Shown piece after piece: positions 28,721 through 39,828 of a DNA stretch of 64,000 nucleotides (positions are counted from its first letter, which is position 1; every line of letters starts with the position of its first letter). The DNA is from Hygrocybe punicea (Eukaryota > Basidiomycota > Agaricomycetes > Agaricales > Hygrophoraceae): positions 62,001 to 126,000 of the forward strand of contig OY744468.1 of assembly GCA_963556145.1 (NCBI GenBank), in the 5' to 3' direction. The position numbers and the translations under genes were made by a program. Under the pieces are notes generated by a model that saw only the letters and a list, made by a program, of their open reading frames with translations, was not told where the DNA came from and searched no databases.

Positions 28721-30820
28721 AATATTTCAGTTTGGTAATCTCATCAAGCAGTTCTAATTTTCTGAATTCTTGTCTGAGATATCCAGAAGCACCCCCAGTA
28801 ATTACTTTAGGATCAAAGCCTTGCATGATGATAGTTCCTGCTGCAGAAGCACTTCTTGATAAGCAAGTATAATAGGATTGGTGGTTTCTACAACTACTGA
28901 GGTTGACCACATTGTTAGGACGAGTATGTCCTTGACATGCATAATCAGTCATTGCAAAATTAGGTAGTGCCAACACTTGTTCTCTTGACAAAGATATCAC
29001 ATCATTATTGGGTAATGAGTGCATGGTGGAAGTGACATGTTTTGTAATTGGCACCACATTTTCAGGAAGCTCTTCTATGTTAATTTTTTTTTGAGGATTC
29101 AATAATCTGGCAAATAAAGTGTCAGTACAGTTTGTTGTTCTGGACCTATTGCACTCTGCCAACCCACAACCATGCCCTCTGCTCCTTTGGTAATGCAGCA
29201 CTCTGTCACATCATTGTTTCTCAGCATCACTGGCATGCCTACACATAGGTCTAATCTTCCTGGTATATGATCAGAAGATGATGCATGTGGTTGGCTCCAA
29301 AGTAGTTTTTGAAGTGAAGGTTCCAATATCTTTGTGTGTCGAATAGGATCCAAAATTGTTGACATGTGATGAGACTTTCTTTTGCTATTGGAACTGGTAG
29401 GATCATTCCATCTGTCTATAGAATAAAATGATGTTAATGGTCTTTTATTTTCAGCAGCAAAACATTGAATATCAAGTTCATTGATTTTGTCTTTTTGTGC
29501 ATTCAATGCAGTTACAACTGATACATTGCTGAATGTCTTTTGGGCTAATTTTGGATCATTTGGACCTTTTCTTGTGATGCGAGTATGAAGAAATGCAATA
29601 TCTTCTTCAGTACATGCTTTGTATCTCATGTTTTCCAATCACAGGGTGCACAGTAGCATACTATGTAACAAAGTATGTTGAATGTATTGGGAAAGTATAC
29701 TAAATATTGTTATCATATTGTTGCATACAGTATGCAAAGAGTATTCAAAATGATGATTCAATATTTTGAAACAAAGTAAATTACCAGTACTGAATGACAA
29801 TTTTAGAGTACTGCTTCAATAACAAGACATTTATTAAAATTATTGAAGCAGTACTGTAAAATTGCTCTTTGATACTGGTAAGGTACTTTGTTTCAAAATA
29901 TTGAATCATCATTTTGAACACTCTTTGAATACTGGGTGCAACAATATGATAACAATATTTAGTATACTTTCCCAATACATTCAACATACTTTGTTACATA
30001 GTATGCTACTGTGCACCCTGTGAATGCCTGTCTCAGTTGGACATCTTCTTTTGACTGATTGGTTTGTCTCATATTTTCACATAATATAACAACCGTTGTA
30101 ATCTGATGCCAAAGAGCTTTGCCTATAGCAGCTTCCTGATTTGGTATAGTTTGACTGGAATTGATTTGGACACCAACAGTTCCAGAGTACAAAGGAGCAC
30201 CACTCATAGCTGGTGGAAGTTGGCCAAAATCTCCTGTAAATATCATATTAATGCCACCAAAGGGTTCATCATAAACACCATGTGCTTTTGCACACTGAGC
30301 ACTGATTTTATACATATCTCTGCAAGATAACATTGACATCTCATCAATGAAAATGTAATCCACACCATCAAGATTGGCATGGACTTGTGCAAGGGAACGA
30401 GATGATCCTCCCTGATTAATTCCAAGAATGGAGTGATATGTGGATCCATTTACAAGGGCAGCAGCACCACCGGTTGGTGCAAGAACCACAAATCAATGAT
30501 TCTGGTTGTGTTTACCAAAGAAACTAGTCAATGCTTTGATGACTTGTGATTTCCCTGTGCCTGCCATCCCACCAAGATACATGTGTAGCTTATCAGAACT
30601 GTTAATCAAGATAGAGTGATTGGCAATGATATGAAATGCTCTCTTTTGGTCAGTGTTCAACTTGTAATCATTGATAGTTACATCAATAAGATGACAATCA
30701 GCTCTGTTTGCAGGAATAAACATATGGTTGATGTATGCTGCGTCCACTATCTTGACATCATTATATTGAAAATTTCCCAATTTATCTATGGTCGCTGTTT
30801 TTGTTGGTAAAATTTTATTT
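28719..30820 (-). pseudogene. Helitron PIF1-type helicase domain
   Basis: Read from about 30820: Walker A MYLGGMAGTGKSQVIKALTSF, a stop at 30493-30495 in NH-stop-FVVLAPTGGAAA, Walker B DYIFIDEMSMLS, FTGDFGQLPPAMSGAPLYSG, an insertion at 29641-30022, then MRYKACTEEDIAFLHTRITR, GMPVMLRNNDVTECCITKGA and the C-terminal FAMTDYACQGHTRPNNVVNL and YYTCLSRSASAAGT blocks. All PIF1/RecD-like motifs are present but the frame has stops and two frameshift points. It would unwind DNA during rolling-circle transposition. Confidence 0.9.
29641..30022. mobile_element. Fold-back MITE, about 382 bp, in the helicase
   Basis: Almost the entire element is one inverted repeat: arms of about 185 bp run from ACAGGGTGCACAGTAGCATA at the left and pair with the mirror image ending at 30022, with a centre near 29832. 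It interrupts the helicase between QLRQAFT and LENMRYKA. No target duplication could be identified. It has no coding capacity; ACAGGGTGCA-type ends are reminiscent of hAT elements (guess). Confidence 0.85.
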
Positions 30821-30879
30821 CTGTCATCAATGATTTTCTTTTTCTTTGCAAGGACTGCAGTTCTCTATAATTTTGCTGA

Positions 30880-32184
30880 TTATACTACAGGTGGTTCTAT
30901 AGGTATCAATGGTCCTATATCTGGGGTACCATCAATACAATCATCGAGCCACCCTGACCTTTTCAAAGTTCTTTCAGCTATTAGCATTTGATCCTTCCTC
31001 TTTTGTCCTTTATGGCCAAGTTTCAGAAGTATTTCAGTATCATTATTGTTGAAGTCATCACCATTAACGGCTAATTCAGCATTGTGCATGTCATCCAGTT
31101 CATCAAGATTGTTTGAAGTTGCCCATGAATACCTTATATCTTCAGTATTATTCTTTCGATGTTTAGCAGAGAAATCATCTCTTGCATCTAGACACTCATA
31201 TCGTAAACCAAAGTATTTCATGATCTCCAGCTCTCTTTTAGAAAACTCATGGTCTATGAAAGCATTATCCCATGTTTGTAATTTACATTTGAGTTCCTTG
31301 CCACTTCTCCATGGCTTGAAAAATGTTAACATTGTACAACAATAATATTCTCGATCACCACGGTCAGCCCTTGGCAAAGTGTTTGGAATAAAATTAGGAA
31401 CTATGAAAGGATCATTCTCTTTCATTTTGGCATGGTGTGTAAGATACTGTGGATGATTGGGATGTAAAGTATAATCTCTTTCATTTTTCATCGATTTATT
31501 AAGATGAACTCCATTTGTTTCATCTGCTATTCCTGTGCTTGCATTTCTATTCAAACTATCAGGTTTTGGAATTTCATCTATTTCCATGAGCATATCATTA
31601 TCAATGACATCAGACAAGTTGTCATCACTGGAATCATTAGTAGGTTTAGTGAAAGAGTCAGACAAATCATCACAGCCTAGATTGTCACAAATATGGTGTA
31701 GCACTGGTTCTTTTCTGGCTCTTTTGTTTTTTGTTTTGGTGCGTCTTTTATTTGGTTCCATAGTGGCAAGACATATCCAGTCATACAGTGATACATTATC
31801 ATACAAGGCTGGTCTGAACATATAATTATTTACTTTGGAAAGTCCAATGTATGCATCATTATTCTTACCAAGAACAACCTTTTGTGCATTATTTTGATCT
31901 TCACATATATCAGCAATTTCTTCATCAGACCATGCACTGGTAACCTCTTTAACATAAGATCTCCAAAAGAATGGCACAAATTTATGACTGGTGTAGTGAT
32001 CAGGATTTCCAAGGACATATAATGAAGCCATTGGAGCACCAATCTCCATTTTGGAGGTGAGTGAATTGACTATTTGTGTAAACAGTTTTCTGACTTTGTC
32101 TTTTCTTTTCAGGTCACCACCAATCATTTCAGAATTCTTATCAAAAATACTTTTTATCACTTCAAAAATGCTATAGGTCTTCAA
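30880..32184 (-). pseudogene. Helitron polyprotein, region between Rep and helicase
   Basis: A 434-codon open minus frame. Its start (MEIGAPMASLYVLGNPDHYT, then FVPFFWRSYVKEV) is the conserved block that follows Rep in fungal Helitrons. The remainder is acidic linker and a block ending in PNHPQYLTHHAKMK and YYCCTMLTFFKPWRSGKELK. A one-base frame change at about 32182 separates it from the upstream YITDY end, and stops (VV-stop-SAKL-stop) separate it from the helicase. Confidence 0.85.
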
Positions 32185-32318
32185 GAAGTATAATCTGTTA
32201 TGTATGCAACTATGGCCTTTATAGCAGTACCTGATAATAAGCTGGTCACATCAGAATTGCATCGTAGCATATATGTAACTTCAGGTGTCACCGTGTTCAT
32301 CCAAGGTTCACCATGCTT

Positions 32319-32690
32319 TAGTGTTGCCACAGCTAAGCTAGCCTAGCCACGGCTAAATTAGCTGCAGCTAAAGCTAAGCTAATTCATGAAAAATGTCTTA
32401 GCCTTAGCCACTAGCCAAGTACTAGCTGCAGCTATGGCTAAGCTAAAGTCAGCTAAGCTAATGACTATTAGTCAGGTATGATATCCTTTTTAGGTATTTC
32501 TAGGCTGTTCTGAGATAATATTATTTTTATCTTCCCTTAGCTTCAGCTACAGCTAAGCTAACTTTCTGAAATACTTTAGCCTTAGCCATTAGCTGGAGAT
32601 TAGCCATTAGCTTAGCTGGCATCAGCTAAGCTAAAATCAGCTAAGCTAATGGCTAGTAGCCAGCTATTAGCCTTAGCTGTGGCAACACTA
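32319..32690. mobile_element. hAT-type MITE, 372 bp, with 8-bp target duplication
   Basis: Ends are inverted TAGTGTTGCCACAGCTAAG. The flanks are the direct repeat CCATGCTT at 32311-32318 and 32691-32698. The inside is dominated by AGCTAAGCTAA-type repeats. Removing it and one CCATGCTT restores the Helitron reading (NLKHGEPWMNTVTPEVTYML). Non-coding. Confidence 0.92.
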
Positions 32691-32699
32691 CCATGCTTG

Positions 32700-33799
32700 A
32701 GGTTGAGAGCACCAGTGTTAGTAGGTTCTACAAAAATTTGTTGAAAGATATCACGGGGAAATCGTTGTTTACATTCACCTTTCGAATTAAGACAGTATGG
32801 CTTTTTTTTGCCGTCATGCCTGTTTTGTACATTTAATCACAATAAAAGATCATCTACAACATCTTGAAACCTTTGCCACCATGTTGATCTTTTGTCGTGA
32901 TATTGACAATTCATGGAACAATTATATGATGGTGGATCTGGCATGACACATGTCGGTGGTTGATATTCAGGTTTCAACATTGTCTGTTCCATTTTCTGTG
33001 ATACCTCATCTTTAGAACCTGTCATGAATTGTCCTACACACAAACTTTCCAAGTATTCCACTAATCTTTTCTGAAAGTCAGAATTTTCACCCATAATTTT
33101 GTCATGTATTTCCTGAGGTGTAAGGCATCCCTTTATCCACAACAGCATATGAAGATGCAAGGTAAGACGTCCTTGTTCCTCTACCGTCGCATAATAACCT
33201 GATGTGTTTCCATAAAGGCCAGGATGAGATTCATTTATTCCTAATATATGTTTGATGAACATTTCAGTAGTAAAGTGAAAGAAGTGGGCTCCAGCCACTG
33301 GATTATTTGTGATTGGTTTGTAACAATCCTGGGGTAGACGTAGTTTAGGATAAAACTTTTCTTTGTTGTCAGCATAATATAAGCATAGTGGGTGATTGAT
33401 GTCTGCAGATGCAAAAGTGATAAACCAAGTCAGAGCACCAATATAGGATATCAGAGACCAAATCTCATTTCGCATGTATTTCTTGTTAGTAATTGAACCT
33501 TTGACCTGACCAGCTACGTGATCCAGATCAGAAATGAGTTTATAGCATGCTTTCTCTTCAGGTGTATCTGGTTTGACTCTATCACCTCTAGACAATCTCT
33601 TAGAGAGGTCCTCCAAAACAGCTGTATTGATATTCATCAGGCGATCTGCAATATCGTTGAAATTATGTTTATTAGTCAACAAATAACCTCCGGTTGTACC
33701 GTCTTTAATCTGTTCTTGATTGAATGCAATCAGTGGAAAATAGGGATCAGTTTGAAATCTTTTGTCATGGTACATCAGAAGATGTCTTTTGTATATCAT
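32700..33799 (-). pseudogene. Helitron Rep (HUH) domain
   Basis: The minus frame from MIYKRHLLMYHDKRFQTD runs through MRNEIWSLISYIGALTWFIT, SGYYATVEEQGRLTLHLHML (the HUH-type HLH metal-binding motif) and a QKRLVEYLESLC region where the catalytic Tyr residues are expected. It ends in a Cys-rich tail (CVMPDPPSYNCSMNCQYHDK), a stop near 32835, and continues as PYCLNSKGECKQRFPRDI to the MITE. Nicks and joins DNA ends in rolling-circle transposition. Confidence 0.9.
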
Positions 33800-33810
33800 A
33801 TCACTGATGC

Positions 33811-34160
33811 TTAAAACATCTTGTCAATGCTACTAATACCACCCAAGCCATATGGAAATAGGCAGTGGAACATCATAGGATATAACTGAGGATTATTAAA
33901 GAATGATTCTGGATTTCTAGCATGACTTATGGCAAGAACACCACCATGGTCATCTATCAAGTGCTTTGTCGCTCTAGCTATTAATGCCTTTGGACTTGTA
34001 ATATCTACATTTTCGCCAGTTACTCCACTAACAACAAAGGGACAAGGCCCATCTTCCACACCATCTTCCACTTCATTGTCAAATGCACTAGTGGCTTCCA
34101 GTTCCTTATTTGTGTCTGCTGGTCGATATGTAACCACAACAGGAATTCCATGATCTGGAT
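33811..34160 (-). pseudogene. Helitron polyprotein N-terminal segment before Rep
   Basis: Frame reading ISHARNPESFFNNPQLYPMM and FHCLFPYGLGGI, the conserved lead-in to Helitron Rep. A frameshift at about 33800 separates it from MIYKRHLL. Confidence 0.8.
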
Positions 34161-34269
34161 ATTGTTGTAGATTTTCCTATGAGATATCTAAATCATAGTA
34201 ATCCATGTGGTTCAATTTCAGCCATTCTAAAGCTGCAGAAACTCACCTTCAGCAAACCAATAAAGGTGT

Positions 34270-34764
34270 TCACTCCATGTCTTCTGGAGTTGGTCTGGCA
34301 GGACCAGTGAAAATGAATGCTAGCACTTCATCAAGTTCTTTAATTGTTGGAGGCAACCATTGATATATCTTTGGTGTTGGGTTTTGAAACATGATGGCAT
34401 TTGCTTTCATTTTATGCATCCCAGATGAGACACGAACAATACATTTGTTGTGACAAACACAGGCAATCAAAAGTTGTTCAGCAAATGTTAGATTTTGAAG
34501 TTGTGCAGGAATTCTGCCCATCCAAAGTCCATTTGCCAAAGCATATTTGGGAGTTTGGCCTTTGTTTAGACTGAGCACACATGGCTTGCATATCCATATA
34601 CATGTGTCATCTAGTACTGGGTCTTTGATCTCCTCTATTGGATCAGAACAATGATGTCGTTCACATCTTGTGATTCCCATATTTTCTCTAGTTAATATTT
34701 TCAGATTAACCTTTGTCTTTGACAATAAAGACATGTTCTTCAATGCAACCAATTGACCGCACAC
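34270..34764 (-). pseudogene. DUF6570-like domain of the Helitron polyprotein
   Basis: The frame reads CIWICKPCVLSLNKGQTPKY, ALANGLWMGRIPAQLQNLTF, AEQLLIACVCHNKCIVRVSS and DEVLAFIFTGPARPTPED. This is the Helitron-associated domain that precedes Rep in basidiomycete elements (named DUF6570 from memory, not checked). Stops separate it from neighbouring segments. Confidence 0.75.
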
Positions 34765-34953
34765 AGCACACCCACTTTCTTAAAAACATTTGGGTGATGT
34801 ATCTCTGCACCAGTTGCTGATTATAGTTTCCTTCAATTCAATAGATGGTGGAGGAGGAGGAGGAAATGATTGCTCATCTGACTTGTCCAATTCTTCTTTC
34901 ATTTTAGTCTGAGTTTCTTCTTTTCTGCACTTATATGTTTCTGTCATTTGTTG

Positions 34954-35298
34954 TCATTTGTACCACTGTTTACACAGGTCTTTATGTGATTTAATATCAT
35001 GCACATGAAAAATAGAAACATGAGTATCACAGGCTGAACAATTATGCCTCATTAATGGCACAGATAGATCTTGTCCATGTAATCTTCGTAATGTCTTTGA
35101 CAAATATATATCACGTATTGGTGTTATTTCACCAATATCCTTCACCGTCAACTTTGGCAGAAGTTCATGCAAAGGCATTTTGACCCACAGATATTTTTTT
35201 CTATCTTCATATACAATGTTGGCTGCCTGTTGATCAACATGATCCATGTATTCAAATAATATGTCAGAATCATGGTTGATATTATTAGACAGGAGCAT
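34954..35298 (-). pseudogene. N-terminal segment of the Helitron polyprotein
   Basis: MLLSNNINHDSDILFEYMDH, LPKLTVKDIGEITPIRDIYL and NCSACDTHVSIFHVHDIKS, resembling the first part of Agaricomycete Helitron proteins with a Cys pair. Most upstream recognisable coding piece of the element. Confidence 0.65.
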
Positions 35299-36130
35299 GA
35301 AAGATTGAAGAAGGTTAAACTTGAATGTTAGTATTCATTTACCACCACCAATGAAGTGATTGATATCTATGAAGGGAATTTATATATAAAGATTTAAACA
35401 GGTTTCTGAATAAATTCAAATTGAACACAATTATATTGGAATGACTATGTCGTATTATGAAACATAGTGGGATCCACAGCAACGTTTCATGTGTTAGAGA
35501 AGTAGTAATACAATGAAATAAATATGATCTGAAATCATGTCATCTCAATAGCGATCACATAAGCAATGCCTTGATCATTTTACAATGACATTGGACAGTG
35601 ATAGGTTTGAGAAGACAATACAAAGCAAAGAGATATTTAGGAGGTAAGAAATATGTTCTGGCATATTGAATAAAACATAATTGCATTTTGATCGCACTAT
35701 TTTTAAATGTAGTCCAAACATGTAATGGATCGATCGTTAAGTTAACTTTTGTTATTTGAATGAACTTTACACTTTGTGTTGCATTTATTTGCATCAATAT
35801 TGTTGTATCGCCCTGATCTGGGGCAAACTCATGTTCTATGAGTTTTCTTTGAAAAACACCCAATTCTTGGGTCAAGGTCGATATCAAAGGCAAGGAAATT
35901 GGTTCAGGAGAGATATACATAAGTTGATTTTGGCATAGTTGTGGAAATAATGTTGCATTTGCAAAGAAATGTAGATAAGTCAAATCTGCAATGCAGACAT
36001 GGATGATGTTGTGGAGATTCATGAGGATTTGTGACAGTAAGAGGAAACACCGCCCGCACATCTATATAACTACTCAAGTGGTTCGGATCATGAATAACAA
36101 TTAATACAATGGGATTGATCATATGACATT
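35299..36130 (-). other. AT-rich region with one unsupported long frame
   Basis: A 168-codon minus frame (36061-35555) contains PEPISLPLISTLTQELGVFQ and IEHEFAPDQGDTTILMQINA, which looks protein-like, but I recognise no family and see no clear start or splice context. It may be a decayed gene. Confidence 0.25.
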
Positions 36131-36135
36131 ATATT

Positions 36136-36510
36136 ATTTGTAAGCTCTTCCCAAAACACCATAAGGTGTGCCTGAATCTAAAGCTGTGTTTACTTTTTGC
36201 ATGTTCCCATGACATGCCTTGATACAGGCCAAAAATGCATCTGTACCATGAATAGCTGCCTTATGATCTTATTAGGGGTCTGGCTGACAAGACATTGATC
36301 AAACTGACTGAGAAGAAAAATGGTACCCCCTTTTAAGATATTTTGTGGATTTAATCTTCAGAGTCTCAGTGATATTTCTAGCTTGCTCAACAGACAAAAC
36401 AGGTGTTGAACCAGGCTGTTTGACAACTGTGCATGTTTGACAACTGATTGGTAACTTGTGGAAATTATCATTGCTCTTCATCCTTGTCAGAAATACATTG
36501 TCATTTTTAT
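36136..36510 (-). pseudogene. Exon-like blocks of an unidentified gene
   Basis: Minus strand: SCQTCTVVKQPGSTPVLSVE and ARNITETLKIKS (36480-36300), then after stops KAAIHGTDAFLACIKACHGN and NTALDSGTPYGVLGRAYK (36260-36137). The second block reads like a conserved protein segment. No family was recognised. Confidence 0.3.
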
Positions 36511-37090
36511 GGAGCTGTATGTATCATTCCCACACAAGTATACTGTATTATTCCGGTACCAAATAGTCATAGCACCCCTTGGAGTGACAGTTATATCTTC
36601 CACTACAAGAGGGGCATTTGTTACTCTTGTATCATTGTATCCTCATTTAATAGGTCCATGAAGTTTGCGATTCTGGTTTCTTACATATATTCAATTTGAA
36701 TTTTCATCAGCCCGAATGAAAGTAATCTAAGGTTGTCCTTCTCAAGTTGAGTGTGTAGGTGGTTGTACTATGACTGAACTGAAAGTAATGCATTCACCAG
36801 GATATATTTTAGACAAACAGATTTTCAGTCAACATGATTGATGCCTTACATTGTATCTATGCTTACTATCATGCTCAATTCTTATGGTCATAGGACAGTA
36901 ACACAAGCCATTTTTAACAGAGCAAAAAGAAATACATATATAGACACTGTACAAATTTTAATAGTAGCGATGTATGAGGAGGACATTTGAGGGCACAGAT
37001 TGTCACCAAGTTTTTAGAAATCAACGACTGGGATAAACTCTGTTTAGTCAAATATAATGAATATTCCACAAAAGAAGGACTTACTCATCC
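36511..37090. other. No gene seen
   Basis: AT-rich, without supported coding sequence or clear repeats. Confidence 0.45.
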
Positions 37091-37094
37091 GAAA

Positions 37095-37680
37095 TTAAGG
37101 CCTGGGATCCAGTTTGGATGTTGACACCTTGGGAGATGAAGGCCTCATTTGGCTCAAAGGAATTGAGAGTAGGATTTCGAGGGGAACAATATTGCTCCAA
37201 TCCACGTCCATTGATGAAGCACTGGGCTCTGCAGGGGTCGATGACTGGTGGCATGATGATGCACACATATTGGGACGGAATCCTAGGACGTTGAACAGAT
37301 CAGAATTTGAATATATACAGCCATGTGATGTTGAAACACATACCGGGAGTCAGTGACTTCTTCAATGGCTTCACCAGTTTGAGCTTCTCTGCAATAATGC
37401 CTGCTTGCTCCGAAGCAACATCCAATTTCCTCCTCTTTGCCATCTCGCCGTCCTCATGACCATTGCTGGGAGACACCTTTTTGGGTTCGGGAGGTCTGTT
37501 GTCATTGTCCATGGTTATATCATTATCAACATCCAACAACCCCACCCACTCTGGTCCTACAATGTCCAACTTCGTGGATTCTGGTGCCACAACATCTGGC
37601 TCGGGGGTGATGGGTGGCTTAATCTCCATTGTCAATTTCTCCGCACACCTTACAGTGTATTGTTTCCATGAAACATGGGT
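37095..37680 (-). CDS. C-terminal-type paralogue of the 54.6-56.5 kb gene, two exons
   Basis: Exon 1 reads TMEIKPPITPEPDVVAPEST, LLDVDNDITMDNDNRPPEPK and a basic GEMAKRRKLD segment to LKKSLTP. A GT-AG intron (GTATGT near 37342 to CTAG near 37286) joins it to GFRPNMCASSCHQSSTPAEP, SMDVDWSNIVP and a last block ending TSKLDPRP and TAA at 37095. The end closely parallels the plus-strand gene ending at 56508 (EPSVSPMEMDWGNIVP, SSKLDPGL). The N-terminal domain of that gene is absent here. The upstream side runs into a minisatellite, so the copy may be truncated. Function unknown. Confidence 0.5.
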
Positions 37681-37689
37681 CAGCTGAGA

Positions 37690-38640
37690 TGGACAATTCC
37701 TACTTGAAGTGGGCCAGCCAACCTCGGCTGACCAATATCTTTTCCCAAGGCAGATGGCTTGGCCGAGGCACACAGCTGGCCAACCAGGGGATATTTTGCT
37801 GAACTGGGTGGGGGTTTCAGCTTGCCATCAGACATGGGTTGGCCAACCATCTGCCATATATTGGCTGGCCACCAGGCATGGGTTGGCCGACCAGTAGGAA
37901 TATTTTGGCTGGCCATCTGGCATGGGTTGGCCGACCCAACTGGATATATTGGCTGTCCATCAGACATGGGTTGGCCGACCCACTGCCATATGTTGGCTGG
38001 CCATCAGGCATGGGTTGGCCGACCAGTAGGGATATGTTGGCTGGCCATCCAGCATGGGTTGGCTGACCCAACTGGATATATTGGCTGGCCATTAGACATG
38101 GGTTGGCTGACACAGCTGGATATATTGGCTGGCCATTAGGTATGGGTTGGTCGACCGTAGGGATATTTTGGCTGGCCATCCAGCATGGGTTGGCTGACCC
38201 AACTGGATATATTGGCTGGCCATCAGGCATGGGTTGGCTGACCCACTGCCATATGTTGGCTGGCCATCTAGAATGGGTTGGCCAACCCACTGCCATATTT
38301 TAGCTGGCCATCAGGCATGGGTTGGCCAACCCACTTGCATATTTGGCTGGCCAGGAAGCCTGGATTGGTGGACTCTCTGGCTTATCTTGGCTGGCCATCA
38401 GGCCTGGGTTGGCTGACCCACTTACACATTTTGGCTGGCCATCAGGCATGGGTTGGCCAACCCACTGGCATATATGGGCTTGCCATCAAGCATGGGTTCG
38501 CTAACCCTCTAGCCTATATTGGCTCCCTATCAGGCATGGGCTGGCATACAAGCAGGGATATTTTACCTGGCCATCAGGCATTGGTTGGCTGACTAGCAGA
38601 GAAATGTGGTTGACCAGCAGAGATGGGTTGGCTGATGCAT
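37690..38640. repeat. 44-bp minisatellite with higher-order pattern, about 21 units
   Basis: Units start GGCTGGCCATCAGGCATGGG and continue TTGGCCGACC plus one of three tails: CAACTGGATATATT (A), CACTGCCATATGTT (B) or AGTAGGGATATTTT (C, 43-44 bp). The tails partly alternate C-A-B, giving a 132-bp higher-order repeat in the left part; the right part is more degenerate. Open frames across it are artefacts. Confidence 0.9.
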
Positions 38641-39454
38641 TGGCTGGCCAGTTAGCATGGGTTGATCAACAGCAATGGGTACGTTGGCTAGTCAACTAAT
38701 AGTGTTTGGCCTACCATGGAACAGCATCTTGTGGGAATATGTTTTTACCAGAAAATATTTTGCTCAGCCAGCACAAGCTGGTTTTCACAGAGGTGGGTGG
38801 TCATTTCACCTAGCCAATAGGTATGACTAGCAATCTGAGAGATTTATCTTGTCTGGTCACATGCTCCAATTTCACAACAACCAATTACATGAAAAGTGGC
38901 TAGTTCAATCAAGTAATGTACTCACATATTTTCATCTTGAGAAGATATCTGAATATTATATTCATGCACCTCCAAACTTCCTCCCAGTGACTTAGGGTTA
39001 GGGTTAGCAGCAATAAATAGGCCCACAGTGATTTACATTACATCCACTAAAGTACAACAATGTGAAATCACACATTTAAGTGTGAAAAGAACACTACGAA
39101 GAATATACAGTTGCAAAGAAAAGTCATTCAGTCTCAATCTCGAAGGAGGAGCTCTTCTCCTTCTTGATCAAGACTGATTGACAAGAGAAGTAATGTCAAA
39201 ATTTTTGCGAACACAAAACGAACAAACCATGAAAATACAAATGAAACACAATACAAGAAATTGAGACAAGTAAAACACATTACCTGTTGATACAATGTCA
39301 ATAATACAAGGATTAATAATGAAAATGAGACTTACCCAATAAATTCTTGTCAATGCCACCAGGCCCGCTACAAGTAGGTTGCCTAGCCAGGAACTCAGGT
39401 GGATTCACCCTCCCTGAATTCCTAATCGAAGACCCATGGTGGCAAGCGCTCATG
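38641..39454. other. No gene seen; telomere-like motif inside
   Basis: Degenerate continuation of the minisatellite to about 38720, then AT-rich DNA. TTAGGGTTAGGGTTAG lies at 38992-39007. Confidence 0.5.
38992..39007 (+). repeat. Interstitial telomere-like repeat (TTAGGG, 2.7 units)
   Basis: Exact TTAGGGTTAGGGTTAG in otherwise unrelated AT-rich sequence. Confidence 0.8.
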
Positions 39455-39828
39455 TGGGAAATGATTAGATAAGATGTGAACAAGAGGATGATAAGATAGT
39501 GATAAGATAGGATGCATCAGAGAGTGATTGTGATAGTTTGCTTACATAAAGACAATGGAGGTCTATTGTTCTGATCAGTCCATTGTTCCAAACAGTTCAA
39601 ATGAAGATAGAGCCCTTTGTTCACAGCCTCTTTGATGCCATCCATTGGTCTTATGACTCAGCCCCATTGTTCTCACTTTCCCATTGTTCTCAGTCCCGCA
39701 TTGTTCTCCAACAGTATAAATAGGGCCCCCAAATTCCAGTAGTCAGTAGGATTTCCCCCCTCACCAATCATTAGTCAGTCTTAGTTTCGGTTCATACAGT
39801 GTGATCCCTCATTCTATTAGTACTAGAT
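39455..39828 (+). promoter_or_regulatory. LTR-like promoter region upstream of repeat copy B
   Basis: Six or so ATTGTTC motifs (39566-39708) precede a TATA box (CAGTATAAATAGGG near 39711). The arrangement resembles the U3-R part of an LTR. Its left boundary is not defined; TGTGGGAAATG at 39454 is one candidate. Confidence 0.4.

Larger units (their letters stand above)
23715..35298 (-). mobile_element. Helitron with associated protease gene, degenerate and multiply invaded
   Basis: On the minus strand, Helitron parts follow one another from 35298: N-terminal polyprotein segments, HUH Rep, linker domain, PIF1-type helicase ending near 28719, then a USP-like protease gene that continues to the MULE boundary (its last codons lie beyond it near 14880). 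Frameshifts and stops interrupt the reading at several points. Nested insertions are at 24372-28215, 29641-30022, 32319-32690 and the MULE at 23705/14892. Helitron termini (5' TC, 3' hairpin and CTRR) were not identified. Confidence 0.85.

Noticed and set aside
37680..38592. Repetitive open frames rich in Trp/Gly/His/Ala
   Set aside because: Produced by the 44-bp minisatellite; open in several frames and both strands.
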